From positions 18,463,612 through 18,527,611 of the forward strand of contig NC_092096.1 of assembly GCF_045679555.1 (NCBI RefSeq): a stretch of DNA of 64,000 nucleotides, read 5' to 3'. Shown in pieces: positions 1 through 13,862 of the stretch; the stretch's first letter is position 1, and every line of letters starts with the position of its first letter. Source of the stretch: Salvelinus alpinus (Eukaryota > Chordata > Actinopteri > Salmoniformes > Salmonidae). Under the pieces are notes generated by a model. It had not been told where the DNA came from. It worked only from the letters and a program-made list of their open reading frames with translations, and did no database searches. The translations under genes were made by a program, and so were the position numbers.

Positions 1-1757
1 GTGGTTGTAGATGAGAGGCTACATGTCCAGGATATCTATAGTAGCTGATATAGTAGTGGTTGTAGATGAGAGGCTACATGTCCAGGATATCTATAGTAGC
101 TGATATAGTAGTGGTTGTAGATGAGAGGCTACATGTCCAGGATATCTATAGTAGCTGATATAGTAGTGGTTGTAGATGAGAGGCTCCATGTCCAGGATAT
201 CTATAGTAGTGGTTGTAGATGAGAGGCTACATGTCCAGGATATCTATAGTAGCTGATATAGTAGTGGTTGTAGATGAGAGGCTACATGTCCAGGATATCT
301 ATAGTAGCTGATATAGTAGTGGTTGTAGATGAGAGGCTACATGTCCAGGATATCTATAGTAGCTGATATAGTAGTGGTTGTAGATGAGAGGCTACATGTC
401 CAGGATATCTATAGTAGCTGATATAGTAGTGGTTGTAGATGAGAGGCTCCATGTCCAGGGTATCTATAGTAGCTGATATAGTAGTGGTTGTAGATGAGAG
501 GCTACATGTCCAGGATATCTATAGTAGCTGATATAGTAGTGGTTGTAGATGAGAGGCTACATGTCCAGGATATCTATAGTAGCTGATATAGTAGTGGTTG
601 TAGATGAGAGGCTACATGTCCAGGGTATCTATAGTAGTGGTTGTAGATGAGAGGCTACATGTCCAGGATATCTATAGTAGCTGATATAGTAGTGGTTGTA
701 GATGAGAGGCTACATGTCCAGGGTATCTATAGTAGTGGTTGTAGATGAGAGGCTCCATGTCCAGGATATCTATAGTAGCTGATATAGTAGTGGTTGTAGA
801 TGAGAGGCTACATGTCCAGGATATCTATAGTAGTGGTTGTAGATGAGAGGCTACATGTCCAGGATATCTATAGTAGCTGATATAGTAGTGGTTGTAGATG
901 AGAGGCTCCATGTCCAGGATATCTATAGTAGTGGTTGTAGATGAGAGGCTACATGTCCAGGATATCTATAGTAGCTGATATAGTAGTGGTTGTAGATGAG
1001 AGGCTCCATGTCCAGGATATCTATAGTAACTGATATAGTAGTGGTTGTAGATGAGAGGCTACATGTCCAGGATATCTATAGTAGCTGATATAGTAGTGGT
1101 TGTAGATGAGAGGCTCCATGTCCAGGGTATCTATAGTAGCTGATATAGTAGTGGTTGTAGATGAGAGGCTACATGTCCAGGGTATCTATAGTAGCTGATA
1201 TAGTAGTGGTTGTAGATGAGAGGCTACATGTCCAGGGTATCTATAGTAGCTGATATAGTAGTGGTTGTAGATGAGAGGCTACATGTCCAGGGTATCTATA
1301 GTAGTGGTTGTAGATGAGAGGCTACATGTCCAGGATATCTATAGTAGCTGATATAGTAGTGGTTGTAGATGAGAGGCTACATGTCCAGGATATCTATAGT
1401 AGCTGATATAGTAGTGGTTGTAGATGAGAGGCTACATGTCCAGGATATCTATAGTAGCTGATATAGTAGTGGTTGTAGATGAGAGGCTCCATGTCCAGGA
1501 TATCTATAGTAGCTGATATAGTAGTGGTTGTAGATGAGAGGCTACATGTCCAGGGTATCTATAGTAGCTGATATAGTAGTGGTTGTAGATGAGAGGCTAC
1601 ATGTCCAGGGTATCTATAGTAGCTGATATAGTAGTGGTTGTAGATGAGAGGCTACATGTCCAGGGTATCTATAGTAGTGGTTGTAGATGAGAGGCTCCAT
1701 GTCCAGGATATCTATAGTAGTGGTTGTAGATGAGAGGCTACATGTCCAGGATATCTG
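1..1757. repeat. Minisatellite, 55-bp unit with a 43-bp variant
   Basis: The unit starts GTGGTTGTAGATGAGAGGCT. Shorter units lack the 12 bases GCTGATATAGTA. The array runs off the left edge of the window. Point variants (TACATG/TCCATG and GGATAT/GGGTAT) recur in different units, suggesting repeated unit exchange. Confidence 0.95.
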
Positions 1758-1921
1758 GAGTATAGTATATTATAAAGCATAGTTTTGGTGTGTTTGTGTG
1801 CTTCTATATTAGTATTTATAAATATGACACGACAGTACTTTTGTAATCTATATAATCCTATATCTTGTAGTAGACTATACATTTTATTGATTACATGCAC
1901 ACAGTATATTCTAATGCATTT

Positions 1922-2347
1922 CCATACATCTGTATGGAGGAGGAGCATGGATCGGACCAATATGCAGCGTAGTTTGAATCCATAATGATTTATTTAAAGA
2001 AAGACGAACACGAAGCACACTTGATAAATTACAAAACAACGTTAACAGACCTGAACTTGAGAACATATAACAATGAACGCACGAACAGGAAAGAACGGAA
2101 CGAAACGAAACAGTACCGTGTGGTGCAACAAACACAGCAACAATCACTCACAAACAAACAGTGAGAAACAGACTACCTTAATATGGTTCTCAATCAGAGG
2201 AAACGTAAAACACCTGCCCCTGATTGAGAACCATATCAGGCTAATAACAATGAACCCAACATAGAAACACATAACATAGAATGCCCACCCAGCTCACGTC
2301 CTGACCAACTAAACAAAGACAAAACAAAGGAAATAAGGAACGTGACA
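1922..2347 (-). mobile_element. Salmonid interspersed repeat, LTR-like
   Basis: The minus strand begins near GTTGTCACGTTCCTTATTTC and runs to GGTCCGATCCATGCTCCTCC, a unit I recognise as common in salmonid genomes. It contains an internal dyad, ATATGGTTCTCAATCAGA at 2181 and its complement at 2220-2237. No coding capacity. Solo-LTR identity is inferred. Confidence 0.55.
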
Positions 2348-3098
2348 ACATTACTGGATTCATGTAGCCTTTCTACTATTCAAAGCAACAATCTATCAAA
2401 TTAGTGTTCATTCATTTACTGCTCATTATTCTGTCAACACGTCGGTAAAGAGTTAATTACACCACTTTCAGGTCGACGTAGACATTTGACCTTTTGCGAC
2501 GCCAATACAATAGCTGTTTTTACCGTTCCATTCTGCCACTATAGGGAATACAGCAGCTATAGCTCATATCAAGAACCAGGGCAATTATTCACACATCTGT
2601 GGTGAATAGGTCTCCTCTGATACCAAGACAGTGGGGGGAAAGGGCAACTCCTAAACTCAGATAATTATCAGGGCGACGACCTGCTGTAGAAGCCTCAGTG
2701 TTTCATATAATATCAAATCCATTTGAAATGTAAGGCGAGAGAGAAACTGCTGCTTGAATATAGAATATGTACCTTCAAATACCCACAGCTTGATGCTTAT
2801 GTAAATGTATGTTGTTTAACTGGACAGCAGCATGCATTCTACACCCATATATATATTTGATATCGCCTATATTCTTTCCAAATATAGCTTGACAATGATG
2901 GATTATACAATGTGGTTCCCTCTTGAACTACATGTTCTTGTCTGTTCTTGTGATTAATAACTTTACTATCTCGTTCTCCTTCAACAGAATCCCCTTTGAG
3001 AGTGGGCGATCTAGGAAGACCATTAGCATCTAGTGTTGTGCCCCAGCACTGGCCAAGTTCCACTTTGAAAGTTTCTGTTCTATCTACTTTCAAGAGTA
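2348..3098. other. No gene or known repeat seen
   Basis: Unique-looking sequence with no convincing frame or splice structure. Confidence 0.5.
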
Positions 3099-3158
3099 GA
3101 TAGAGAGAGAGAGAGAGAGAAAGAGGGAACGAGAGAGAAAAATAGCAAAAGAGAGAGA

Positions 3159-3218
<60 letters not shown>

Positions 3219-3274
3219 AGATGGAGAGAGAGAGAGAGAGAGAGATAGAAAAGGGAAATAAAGAGAGTGAGATG

Positions 3275-3305
<31 letters not shown>

Positions 3306-3313
3306 GAAATAAA

Positions 3314-3359
<46 letters not shown>

Positions 3360-3372
3360 AAGAAGAGAGTGA

Positions 3373-3453
<81 letters not shown>

Positions 3454-3474
3454 GAAATAAAGAGAGTGAGAGAG

Positions 3475-3540
<66 letters not shown>
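3099..3540. repeat. Long GA microsatellite with embedded variants
   Basis: Mostly (GA)n with recurring interruptions such as AAGGGAAATAAAGAGAGTGA and GAGATGGAGA. It gives spurious Arg/Glu frames on one strand and Ser/Leu frames on the other. Confidence 0.95.
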
Positions 3541-3544
<4 letters not shown>

Positions 3545-3745
3545 CAGTGGTCTAAGGCACTGCTTCTCAGTGCAAGAGATGTCACAACAGACCCTTGTTC
3601 GATTCCAGGCTGTGTCACAACCGGCTGTGATTGGGAGTCCCATAGGGCGGTGCACAATATGCCCAGCGTCGTCTGTGTTTGGCCAGGGTAGGCTGTTGTT
3701 GTACATTTTTATTAACTGACTTGCCCAGTTAAATAAAGGTAAAAA
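3541..3745 (+). mobile_element. tRNA-Leu-type salmonid SINE
   Basis: The head GGCGCAGTGGTCTAAGGCAC with box B-like GTTCGATTCC is tRNA-derived. The body has GGGAGTCCCATAGGGCGG and GCCCAGCGTCGTC, and the tail is TTAACTGACTTGCCCAGTTA with AATAAAG. It follows the long GA microsatellite directly. Confidence 0.85.
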
Positions 3746-3779
3746 AATATCTACAAATAAATAAAGAGAGAGAGAGAGA

Positions 3780-4531
3780 TGTTCTGCTTCAGAGCAGTCC
3801 CCCATCGAGGCTTGAACTAACTACAACCTCCAGAGACAGGTTGGCAGCCGTTTTCTCTCCGAATAATTTAACTCACGTCCTGATTTCATTATTTCTGTTA
3901 CGCTCCTCAGTACAAACTTGAAGGTGAGACTTTGGGAGGTTTGTGTAAAAAAACATCAGTTGTGTATTTCAATGCTGGAGGGCTCAGGCTATTGATATGG
4001 TGGAAGTCAACTCACTGGTGCCCAAGCTGGGAGGAGGGAGGAGGAGTTCTGAAAGACAGCTTCACCGCATTGCACACTGTTGTTATGATGTGTTTTATTG
4101 TGTTGATTCCCTGTAGATATGTGATAGTAGAACTGTTTTGCAGTGAGGCTGAGAGACAGACAATGTGAGCCTAATATAGTGGAAAGACACTGTGAAAACA
4201 CACTTCTGGAATGTGTGGAATGCTGTAGTAAGCTATCCATTGTTTCAACAACAGAATCATACTCAACAACAGAATCATACTAAAACATCATGAAGATTCC
4301 TTCGTTTTGTGGTACCACATCTTCTAGATAGGGCTCAACCCCTTTCCTGTGTATCGTACACATTCCACCCCGAGCATCTGTCAGTATGTATATTCCCCCA
4401 CACACACATTCAAGGACATATCAATTAGTAGCAGTGGAAGCAGGCAGATGGTTTTGAAGGACTGTTTCTCTGCCTCAGGTGAGAGGCTACAGATGACAGG
4501 GAACAACTGTCAAGTAGAATGGTCTAGATGA
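3780..4531. other. No gene seen
   Basis: Only short random frames. A CA-rich patch lies near 4390. Confidence 0.5.
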
Positions 4532-4534
4532 TTC

Positions 4535-4567
<33 letters not shown>

Positions 4568-4647
4568 ATTCAATTCAAGGGGCTTTATTGGCATGGGAAA
4601 CATGTGTTAACATTGCCAAAGCAAGTGAGGTAGATATTATACAAAAG

Positions 4648-4709
<62 letters not shown>
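4532..4709. repeat. Two CT microsatellites flanking a LINE end
   Basis: (CT)n at 4532-4560 and 4650-4709, separated by the LINE fragment at 4561-4648. Confidence 0.9.
4561..4648 (-). mobile_element. Non-LTR retrotransposon 3'-end fragment
   Basis: CAATTCAATTCAATTCAAGG followed by GGCTTTATTGGCATGGGAAA and CATTGCCAAAGCAAGTGAGG is a common teleost repeat end, probably the same family as 52808-53075. It sits between two CT microsatellites. Confidence 0.6.
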
Positions 4710-4711
<2 letters not shown>

Positions 4712-4781
4712 ATGTGAAGGTTTTATCTGTTGGGTAAAAACTGAGTTGGTATTTTTAACTCTTTTTTCTCTCTCTTAATTT

Positions 4782-4881
4782 TTAAGAGAGATTCAGAGGG
4801 GTTGGGTTAAATGAGGAAGACACATTTCATTTGAAGGCATTCAGTTGTACAACTGACTAGGTATCCCCCTTTCCCTTTCCT
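4782..4881 (+). mobile_element. 3' part of the tRNA-Lys-type SINE
   Basis: AGAGAGATTCAGAGGGGTTG and CAACTGACTAGGTATCCCCC match, in the forward sense, the 3' half of the SINE at 19318-19567. Confidence 0.7.
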
Positions 4882-5114
4882 TTTTTCCCTCGCTATCGCT
4901 CTCTATCACTCTTTATCGCTCTCTCTCCCTCACCTTCTCTTTCTCCTCTCTTACTAAGAGGAAGAAGCAAACAGCTCCGTTGTAGACTAATGAACACTGG
5001 GTGAATATTTTATGTACAGTACAGTTATCAAATTGAAGCCTCCGATTAGCATTCATGCTAACTACCTGAGGTAATGCTAGAAAGGTTAGCTGTTTCCTTT
5101 TCAAATATTTTTTT

Positions 5115-5310
5115 AAATAAATTGTCACATACGCCGAATACAACAGGTATACAGAATACAGAATACAACACCTTACAGTGAAATGCTTACTTACAAGCCC
5201 TTAACCAAAAATGCAGTTTTAAGAAGAAAAAAAAGTGTTTAGTAAAAAATTGATAAGTAACAGTAACAAATAATTAAAGAGTAGCAGTAAAAAAACAATA
5301 GTGAGGCTAT
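5115..5310 (-). mobile_element. LINE 3'-end fragment in which a 39-bp array arose
   Basis: The complement of AAATTGTCACATACGCCGAA, CTTACAGTGAAATGCTTACT and ACAAATAATTAAAGAGTAGC is the same LINE 3' end as at 14317-14765. Its next normal segment (GGCTATATACAGGGGGTACC) is the unit of the following array, and GGTTAGTCGAGGTAATTGAG resumes at 6171. Confidence 0.75.
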
Positions 5311-6160
5311 ATACAGGGGATACCGGTACAGAGTCAGTGTGGAGGCTATATACAGGGGGTACCGGTACAGAGTCAGTGTGGAGGCTATATACAGGGGGTA
5401 CCGGTACAGAGTCAGTGTGGAGGCTGTATACAGGGGGTACCGGTACAGAGTCAGTGTGGAGGCTATATACAGGGGGTACCGGTACAGAGTCAATGTGGAG
5501 GCTGTATACAGGGGGTACCGGTACAAAGTCAGTGTGGAGGCTATATACAGGGGGAACCGGTACAGAGTCAGTGTGGAGGCTATATACAGGGGGTACCGGT
5601 ACAGAGTCAATGTGGAGGCTGTATACAGGGGGTACCGGTACAGAGTCAGTGTGGAGGCTATATACAGGGGGTACTGGTACAGAGTCAATGTGGAGGCTGT
5701 ATATAGGGGGTACTGGTACAGAGTCAGTGTGGAGGCTATATACAGGGGGTACCGGTACAGAGTCAATGTGGAGGCTATATACAGGGGGTACCGGTACAGA
5801 GTCAGTGTGGAGGCTATATACAGGGGGTACCAGTACAGAGTCAGTGTGGAGGCTATATACAGGGGGTACTGGTACAGAGTCAATGTGGAGGCTGTATACA
5901 GGGGGTACCAGTACAGAGTCAGTGTGGAGGCTATATATAGGGGGTACCGGTACAGAGTCAATGTGGAGGCTGTATATAGGGGGTACCGGTACAGAGTCAA
6001 TGTGGAGGCTGTATATAGGGGGTACCGGTACAGAGTCAGTGTGGAGGCTGTATATAGGGGGTACCGGTACAGAGTCAATGTGGAGGCTGTATATAGGGGG
6101 TACCGGTACAGAGTCAATGTGGAGGCTGTATACAGGGGGTACCGGTACAGAGTCAGTGTG
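5308..6160. repeat. 39-bp minisatellite, about 22 units
   Basis: The unit contains GGCTATATACAGGGGGTACC and GGTACAGAGTCAGTGTGGA. Because 39 is divisible by three, long spurious frames appear on both strands (for example a 13-residue DSVPVPPVYSLHT repeat). The unit is one segment of the surrounding LINE 3' end amplified in place. Confidence 0.95.
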
Positions 6161-6212
6161 TGGGGGCACCGGTTAGTCGAGGTAATTGAGGTAATATGTA
6201 CATGTAGGTAGA

Positions 6213-6535
6213 GTTAAAGTGGACGAGAGACAAAGTGGACGAGAGACAAAGTGGACGTGAGACAAAGTGGACGTGAGACAAAGTGGACGAGAGACAAAGT
6301 GGACGAGAGACAAAGTGGACGTGAGACAAAGTGGACGTGAGACAAAGTGGACGTGAGACAAAGTGGACGAGAGACAAAGTGGACGTGAGACAAAGTGGAC
6401 GAGAGACAAAGTGGACGTGAGACAAAGTGGACGTGAGACAAAGTGGACGTGAGACAAAGTGGACGTGAGACAAAGTGGACGTGAGACAAAGTGGACGTGA
6501 GACAAAGTGGACGAGAGACAAAGTGGACGTGAGAG
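6213..6535. repeat. 16-bp minisatellite, about 20 units
   Basis: Unit GTGGACGTGAGACAAA or GTGGACGAGAGACAAA. It begins where the LINE fragment's GTAGAGTTAAAGTGG ends. Confidence 0.95.
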
Positions 6536-6539
6536 AACG

Positions 6540-6986
6540 TAAAGACTGTAGAAATCTAAAGGATATTTTCTGAATCCCAATTTTCCAATTACAAATGATC
6601 ACCGTGGGCGCAATCTGTTTGCCAATCTCACACATCCAAGGGGACAATACATCAAAATCACTAATTAGGAAATTTCCCCGTTCTCTTTCAGTTTCCCTCT
6701 GCCACTGATGAGATAACAGAAGTTAACAGAATTAAACCGCTTATCTGTCCGGAACCAGGACAATTGTTATTTTGGTAAATAAATGCGGTAGAAAGGGTGA
6801 AGGCGTAAGAAGGAGGCCATTGTGACAACCTGTGCTGTGAGGCTGATAAAGTGAGAGGGGGAGGACCACAAAGAGGAACTGCTATCAATTACCTTGCTAT
6901 TGTTTCCCATTCATCCATAATTAAACGTGGACAAAGACATCCGTCCTCACTACCGGCAGAGGAAAACAAAAGGCTGGAAGACAGTG

Positions 6987-7073
<87 letters not shown>

Positions 7074-7454
7074 TGCGTGCGTGCGTGTGTGTTTGGCATC
7101 GCTGCCTAGGAGAACGGAAGTCATGAATATTATAGACAAACAGCATTGAACATCACAACAGATAAACAAAAGGCCTGTTGTGATCTGTGGGCTTGTAAAG
7201 AGGTGGGAGTAGAAACGGAGAAACACAGAGCCATAGATTAAGATATATCTACACGTCTCTGAGGCAATGGCCGTTTCATTATATGCTTGATTTATACTAT
7301 GTGTTGCATTGTGGGCCATAAGAGTGGCATAAATAATAATGTCGTCACACCGACAAATAGGAGTCACTCACAGAGTTGGAGGTTTAGACATACATTCTAC
7401 TATCATAGAAGTATAGAACAGAATATAATATACTATTTGAAATACGATGGGGGT
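6540..7454. other. Intergenic sequence around a GT microsatellite
   Basis: Nothing recognised apart from the (GT)n at 6989-7092. Confidence 0.5.
6989..7092. repeat. GT microsatellite
   Basis: About 40 GT repeats followed by a short (CGTG)n tail. Confidence 0.95.
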
Positions 7455-7512
7455 CATCGCTGCCCGCTCATCGCTGCCGGCTCATCGCTGCCGGCTCATC
7501 GCTGCCGGCTCA
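7455..7512. repeat. Short 14-bp tandem repeat
   Basis: Four copies of CATCGCTGCCGGCT with one CCCGCT variant. Confidence 0.9.
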
Positions 7513-7675
7513 CCTGACAGGTACTCGCCACCCTGTACCTTGTGAGTCGGATGACACTGCAATGACTACTCCTCCTTCAAGGCACTCAGAATCACCTTTA
7601 TACACCAAATACATTTGCAAGGACTGTAGAGGAATTTGACTCGGTGAAATGATGCCGGAACATAAAACATAATAC

Positions 7676-8185
7676 ACAGACGATAAACAAATGGAATATA
7701 CAGACAAGATATATAAACACAGAATATACAGACAAGATATATAAACACAGAATACACAGACAAGATATATAAACACAGAATATACAGACAAGATATATAA
7801 ACACAGAATACACAGACAAGATATATAAACACAGAATATACAGACAAGATATATAAACACAGAATACACAGACAAGATATATAAACACAGAATATACAGA
7901 CAAGATATATAAACACAGAATACACAGACAAGATATATAAACACAGAATATACAGACAAGATATATAAACACAGAATACACAGACAAGATATATAAACAC
8001 AGAATATACAGACAAGATATATAAACACAGAATACACAGACAAGATATATAAACACAGAATACACAGACAAGATATATAAACACAGAATATACAGACAAA
8101 ATATATAAACACAGAATATACAGACAGACGATAAACAAATAGAATATACACACAAAATATATAAACACAGAATATACAGACAAGA
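7676..8185. repeat. 28-bp minisatellite, left part (split by Tc1 copy A)
   Basis: The unit contains ACAGACAAGATATATAAACA and CAGAATAT or CAGAATAC. The two forms alternate regularly through much of the array, giving a 56-bp dimer. It resumes beyond the transposon at 9796. Confidence 0.95.
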
Positions 8186-8187
8186 TA

Positions 8188-9793
<1,606 letters not shown>

Positions 9794-9795
9794 TA

Positions 9796-10048
9796 TATAA
9801 ACACAGAATACACAGACAAGATATAAAAACACAGAATAAATATACAGACAAGATATATAAACAGAGAATATATAGACAAGATATATAAAACACAGAATAA
9901 ATATACAGACAAGATATATAAACAGAGAATATATAGACAAGATATATAAACACAGAATAAATATACATACAAGATATATAAACAGAGAATATATAGAGAA
10001 GATATATAAACATAGAATATACAGACAGACGATAAACAAATAGAAAAT
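9796..10048. repeat. 28-bp minisatellite, right part
   Basis: Continues the array with longer variants such as CAGAATAAATATACAGAC and CAGAGAATATATAGAC. These forms are not seen left of the transposon. Confidence 0.92.
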
Positions 10049-10049
10049 A

Positions 10050-10866
10050 CAGAGAAAATGAATTATGAAGTTAAATGTTGAATTATAAATAAAGTTAAAT
10101 GTTAAATAAAGTTACATTTTGAATCATAAATTAAGTTTAATGTTGAAAGGTAAAGTTAAATGTTGAATTATAAAGAATGATAAAGTTAAATAATGAATGA
10201 TAAATAAAGTTAAATGTAGAATGATAAAGTTAAATGTGTAATGACAAATAAAGTTAAATTGTCAGGACCCGGTGCGAGAAACAGTCACTAATAATCGTCA
10301 GAACCCAGAAGATGAGGCAGACACAGCAGTACTAGAGATGGTGGTTTAATTAAAGAACAAAATCTTCAGGCAAAGAAACTAAATCCACAATGTCCAAAAA
10401 TAAAGCCAAGAGGCACAAAATGGAAATCCTCCAAAATACAAAAGAAACTCCACAAAGTGGTAAAAAACAGCAGGGAAAAACAAACCTCAAAAGACTACTC
10501 AAATAATACACAAGAACTAAACCAGAGAACCTCTGGAAAATCCAACAAGAGAAATCTCTATATAAAACAAGGCTTGGGCTGGGGCTGGGTGCTAACTTAC
10601 AAACACTGAGCAAGGAACTGAGGAACACACAGGGTTTAAATACTAACAAGGGAATGACCTACAGGTGCAAACAATAATTAGAGCAAGAAAAACAAAAAGG
10701 TACAAAAAAGGTGCAATGGGGACATCTAGTGACCAAAACCCGAACAGTCTTGGCCAAAACCTGACATAAATGTTGAATGATGAATAAAGTTATACGATGA
10801 ATGATACATGTAAATGTGGAATGACAAATAAAGTTAAATGTTTAATGTTAAATAAATGTTGAATGC
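10050..10866. repeat. Degenerate AT-rich repeat split by the solo LTR
   Basis: Imperfect units around ATAAAGTTAAATGTTGAATG at 10050-10259 and 10767-10866. The LTR at 10260-10766 lies between. Confidence 0.7.
10260..10766. mobile_element. Solo LTR with 5-bp target duplication
   Basis: A 507-bp stretch beginning TGTCAGGACC and ending AACCTGACA, so the ends are the TG…CA expected of an LTR. The pentamer TAAAT lies directly outside each end (10255-10259, 10767-10771). No internal retrovirus-like or Gypsy genes accompany it, so it is read as a solo LTR left by recombination. Family assignment (probably Gypsy-like) is inference. Confidence 0.75.
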
Positions 10867-11060
10867 CGACTGCAACAGAACACATCTCTAATTAATGGAG
10901 AAATATCAACTCCATGGATATTAAGTCCAATCAGAAGTTAATGAATGGATAAATACAAAAAGATTAACATGAAATGATGAACATGAAATGATGAGGGCCT
11001 CTTGTAGAGATCTTAGAAACATGATTTACATCCCGCTACATTAGGCTCTTATAGTTTGCT

Positions 11061-11158
11061 TCCCAACTGGCACCCAATTCCCCAGAGTGCACTACTTTTA
11101 ACCAGGTCCCTGGTCTAAAGTAGTGCACTACATAGGGAATAGGGTGCCATTTGGGACG
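11061..11158. repeat. Foldback repeat (TAGTGCACTAC type)
   Basis: TCCCAACTGGCACCCAATTC at the left and the imperfect complement GGGAATAGGGTGCCATTTGG at the right, around GTGCACTACTTT…AAGTAGTGCAC. The whole unit could fold into a hairpin. Four more full or partial copies lie in the window. Confidence 0.7.
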
Positions 11159-11516
11159 TACTGCACCGTAGTTAATTTTTTGAATCCAGCTATAATCTGT
11201 CATAGTTTATTTCTGATGCCATGTTGAGTCCCATGGGGTTTAGGTTAGCATAATTACCATGACTTATTGGACAACAATTAAACAATGTAATTATTCTCCA
11301 CCCTGCGCTGTACATCTAGACCATCCATATCTGTCATCTGGAAATCACCGTGGCATTCCTGTAGTGTCAGAGGTAACAATGATTAACTGATATATACTGT
11401 TGAACACCACTATCTCATACTGGATGCATTTATAATCACCACTTTACAGTGTGTGTGTGTCTATGAACAGTCATCATGTGGTGGGGTTTGATTTGTTAAC
11501 CGCCATCAGATTTATT

Positions 11517-13647
11517 GCACCCTGGTGATGTTAAATCACTGAGAGTTATGTCCCTGGTGATGTTAAATCACTGAGTTATGTCCCTGGTGATGTTAAATCA
11601 TTGAGAGTTATGTCCCTGGTGATGTTAAATCACTGAGAGTTATGTCCCTGGTGATGTTAAATCACTGAGAGTTATGTCCCTGGTGATGTTAAATCACTGA
11701 GTTATGTCCCTGGTGATGTTAAATCACTGAGAGTTATGTCCCTGGTGATGTTAAATCACTGAGAGTTATGTCCCTGGTGATGTTAAATCACTGAGAGTTA
11801 TGTCCCTGGTGATGTTAAATCACTGAGAGTTATGTCCCTGGTGATGTTAAATCATTGAGAGTTATGTCCCTGGTGATGTTAAATCACTGAGAGTTATGTC
11901 CCTGGTGATGTTAAATCACTGATAGTTATGTCCCTGGTGATGTTAAATCACTGAGAGTTATGTCCCTGGTGATGTTAAATCACTGAGAGTTATGTCCCTG
12001 GTGATGTTAAATCACTGAGAGTTATGTCCCTGGTGATGTTAAATCATTGAGAGTTATGTCCCTGATGATGTTAAATCACTGAGAGTTATGTCCCTGGTGA
12101 TGTTAAATCACTGATAGTTATGTCCCTGGTGATGTTAAATCACTGAGAGTTATGTCCCTGGTGATGTTAAATCACTGAGAGTTATGTCCCTGGTGATGTT
12201 AAATCACTGAGAGTTATGTCCCTGGTGATGTTAAATCACTGAGAGGTATGTCCCTGGTGATGTTAAATCACTGACAGTTATGTCCCTGGTGATGTTAAAG
12301 CACTGAGAGTTATGTCCCTGGTGATGTTAAATCACTGAGAGTTATGTCCCTGGTGATGTTAAATCACTGAGAGTTATGTCCCTGGTGATGTTAAAGCACT
12401 GAGAGTTATGTCCCTGGTGATGTTAAATCACAGAGAGTTATGTCCCTGGTGATGTTAAAGCACTGAGAGTTATGTCCCTGGTGATGTTAAATCACTGAGA
12501 GGTATGTCCCTGGTGATGTTAAATCACTGAGAGTTATGTCCCTGGTGATGTTAAATCACTGAGAGTTATGTCCCTGGTGATGTTAAATCACTGAGAGTTA
12601 TGTCCCTGGTGATGTTAAATCACTGATAGTTATGTCCCTGGTGATGTTAAATCACTGAGAGTTATGTCCCTGGTGATGTTAAATCACTGAGAGTTATGTC
12701 CCTGGTGATGTTAAATCACAGAGAGTTATGTCCCTGGTGATGTTAAATCACTGAGAGTTATGTCCCTGGTGATGTTAAATCACTGAGAGTTATGTCCCTG
12801 GTGATGTTAAATCACTGAGAGTTATGTCCCTGGTGATGTTAAATCACTGAGAGTTATGTCCCTGGTGATGTTAAATCACTGAGAGTTATGTCCCTGGTGA
12901 TGTTAAATCACTGACAGTTATGTCCCTGGTGATGTTAAATCACTGAGAGTTATGTCCCTGGTGATGTTAAATCACTGAGAGTTATGTCCCTGGTGATGTT
13001 AAAGCACTGAGCGTTATGTCCCTGGTGATGTTAAATCACTGAGTTATGTCCCTGGTGATGTTAAATCACTGAGAGTTATGTCCCTGGTGATGTTAAATCA
13101 CTGAGAGTTATGTCCCTGGTGATGTTAAAGCACTGAGTTATGTCCCTGGTGATGCTGCTAAATCACTGAGAGTTATGTCCCTGGTGATGTTAAAGCACAG
13201 AGTTTTGTCCCTGGTGATGTTAAATCACTGAGAGTTATGTCCCTGGTGATGTTAAATCACTGAGAGTTATGTCCCTGGTGATGTTAAATCACTGAGAGTT
13301 ATGTCCCTGGTGATGTTAAAGCACTGAGCGTTATGTCCCTGGTGATGTTAAATCACTGAGTTATGTCCCTGGTGATGTTAAATCACTTAGAGTTATGTCC
13401 CTGGTGATGTTAAATCACTGAGAGTTATGTCCCTGGTGATGTTAAATCACTGAGAGTTATGTCCCTGGTGATGTTAAATCACTGATAGTTATGTCCCTGG
13501 TGATGTTAAATCACAGAGAGTTATGTCCCTGGTGATGTTAAATCACAGAGAGTTATGTCCCTGGTGATGTTAAATCACTGAGAGTTATGTCCCTGGTGAT
13601 GTTAAATCACTGAGAGTTATGTCCCTGGTGATGTTAAATCACAGAGT
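11517..13647. repeat. 32-bp minisatellite, about 66 units
   Basis: Unit start TGTCCCTGGTGATGTTAAAT followed by CACTGAGAGTTA. Variants lack AGAG or carry GATAG, ACAGAG or AAAGCAC. The Tc1 element at 13650 cuts the right side. Confidence 0.95.
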
Positions 13648-13862
13648 TACAGTGCATTTGGAAAGTATTCAGACCCCTCGACTATTTTCAAAAAAAATTT
13701 TTGCGTTTCAGACTTATTCTAAAATGTATTAAATTGTTTTCCCCCCTCATCAATATACACACAATACCCCATAATGACAAAGGAACATTTTTACATTTTT
13801 GAAAATGTATTAAAAATAAAAAACGGAAATATAACATTCACATCGGTATTCAGATCCTTTAC

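Noticed and set aside
1..1757. Regular repeats resembling a CRISPR array
   Set aside because: The units are contiguous with no unique spacers, the DNA is vertebrate, and no Cas genes are present. The same holds for all other arrays in the window.
3541..3745. tRNA genes suggested by box A and box B motifs in the SINE heads
   Set aside because: The heads are followed by SINE bodies and tails and do not fold as complete tRNA genes. The same applies to 29088, 35490, 61167, 19318 and 63615.
5219..6211. Overlapping frames of about 290-316 codons on both strands
   Set aside because: The product of the 39-bp repeat (13 codons). Equal openness in several frames shows it is not coding.
6153..6647. 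A 164-codon minus-strand frame of LCLTSTLSHVHF-like repeats
   Set aside because: Translation of the 16-bp minisatellite. Three frames are open at once.
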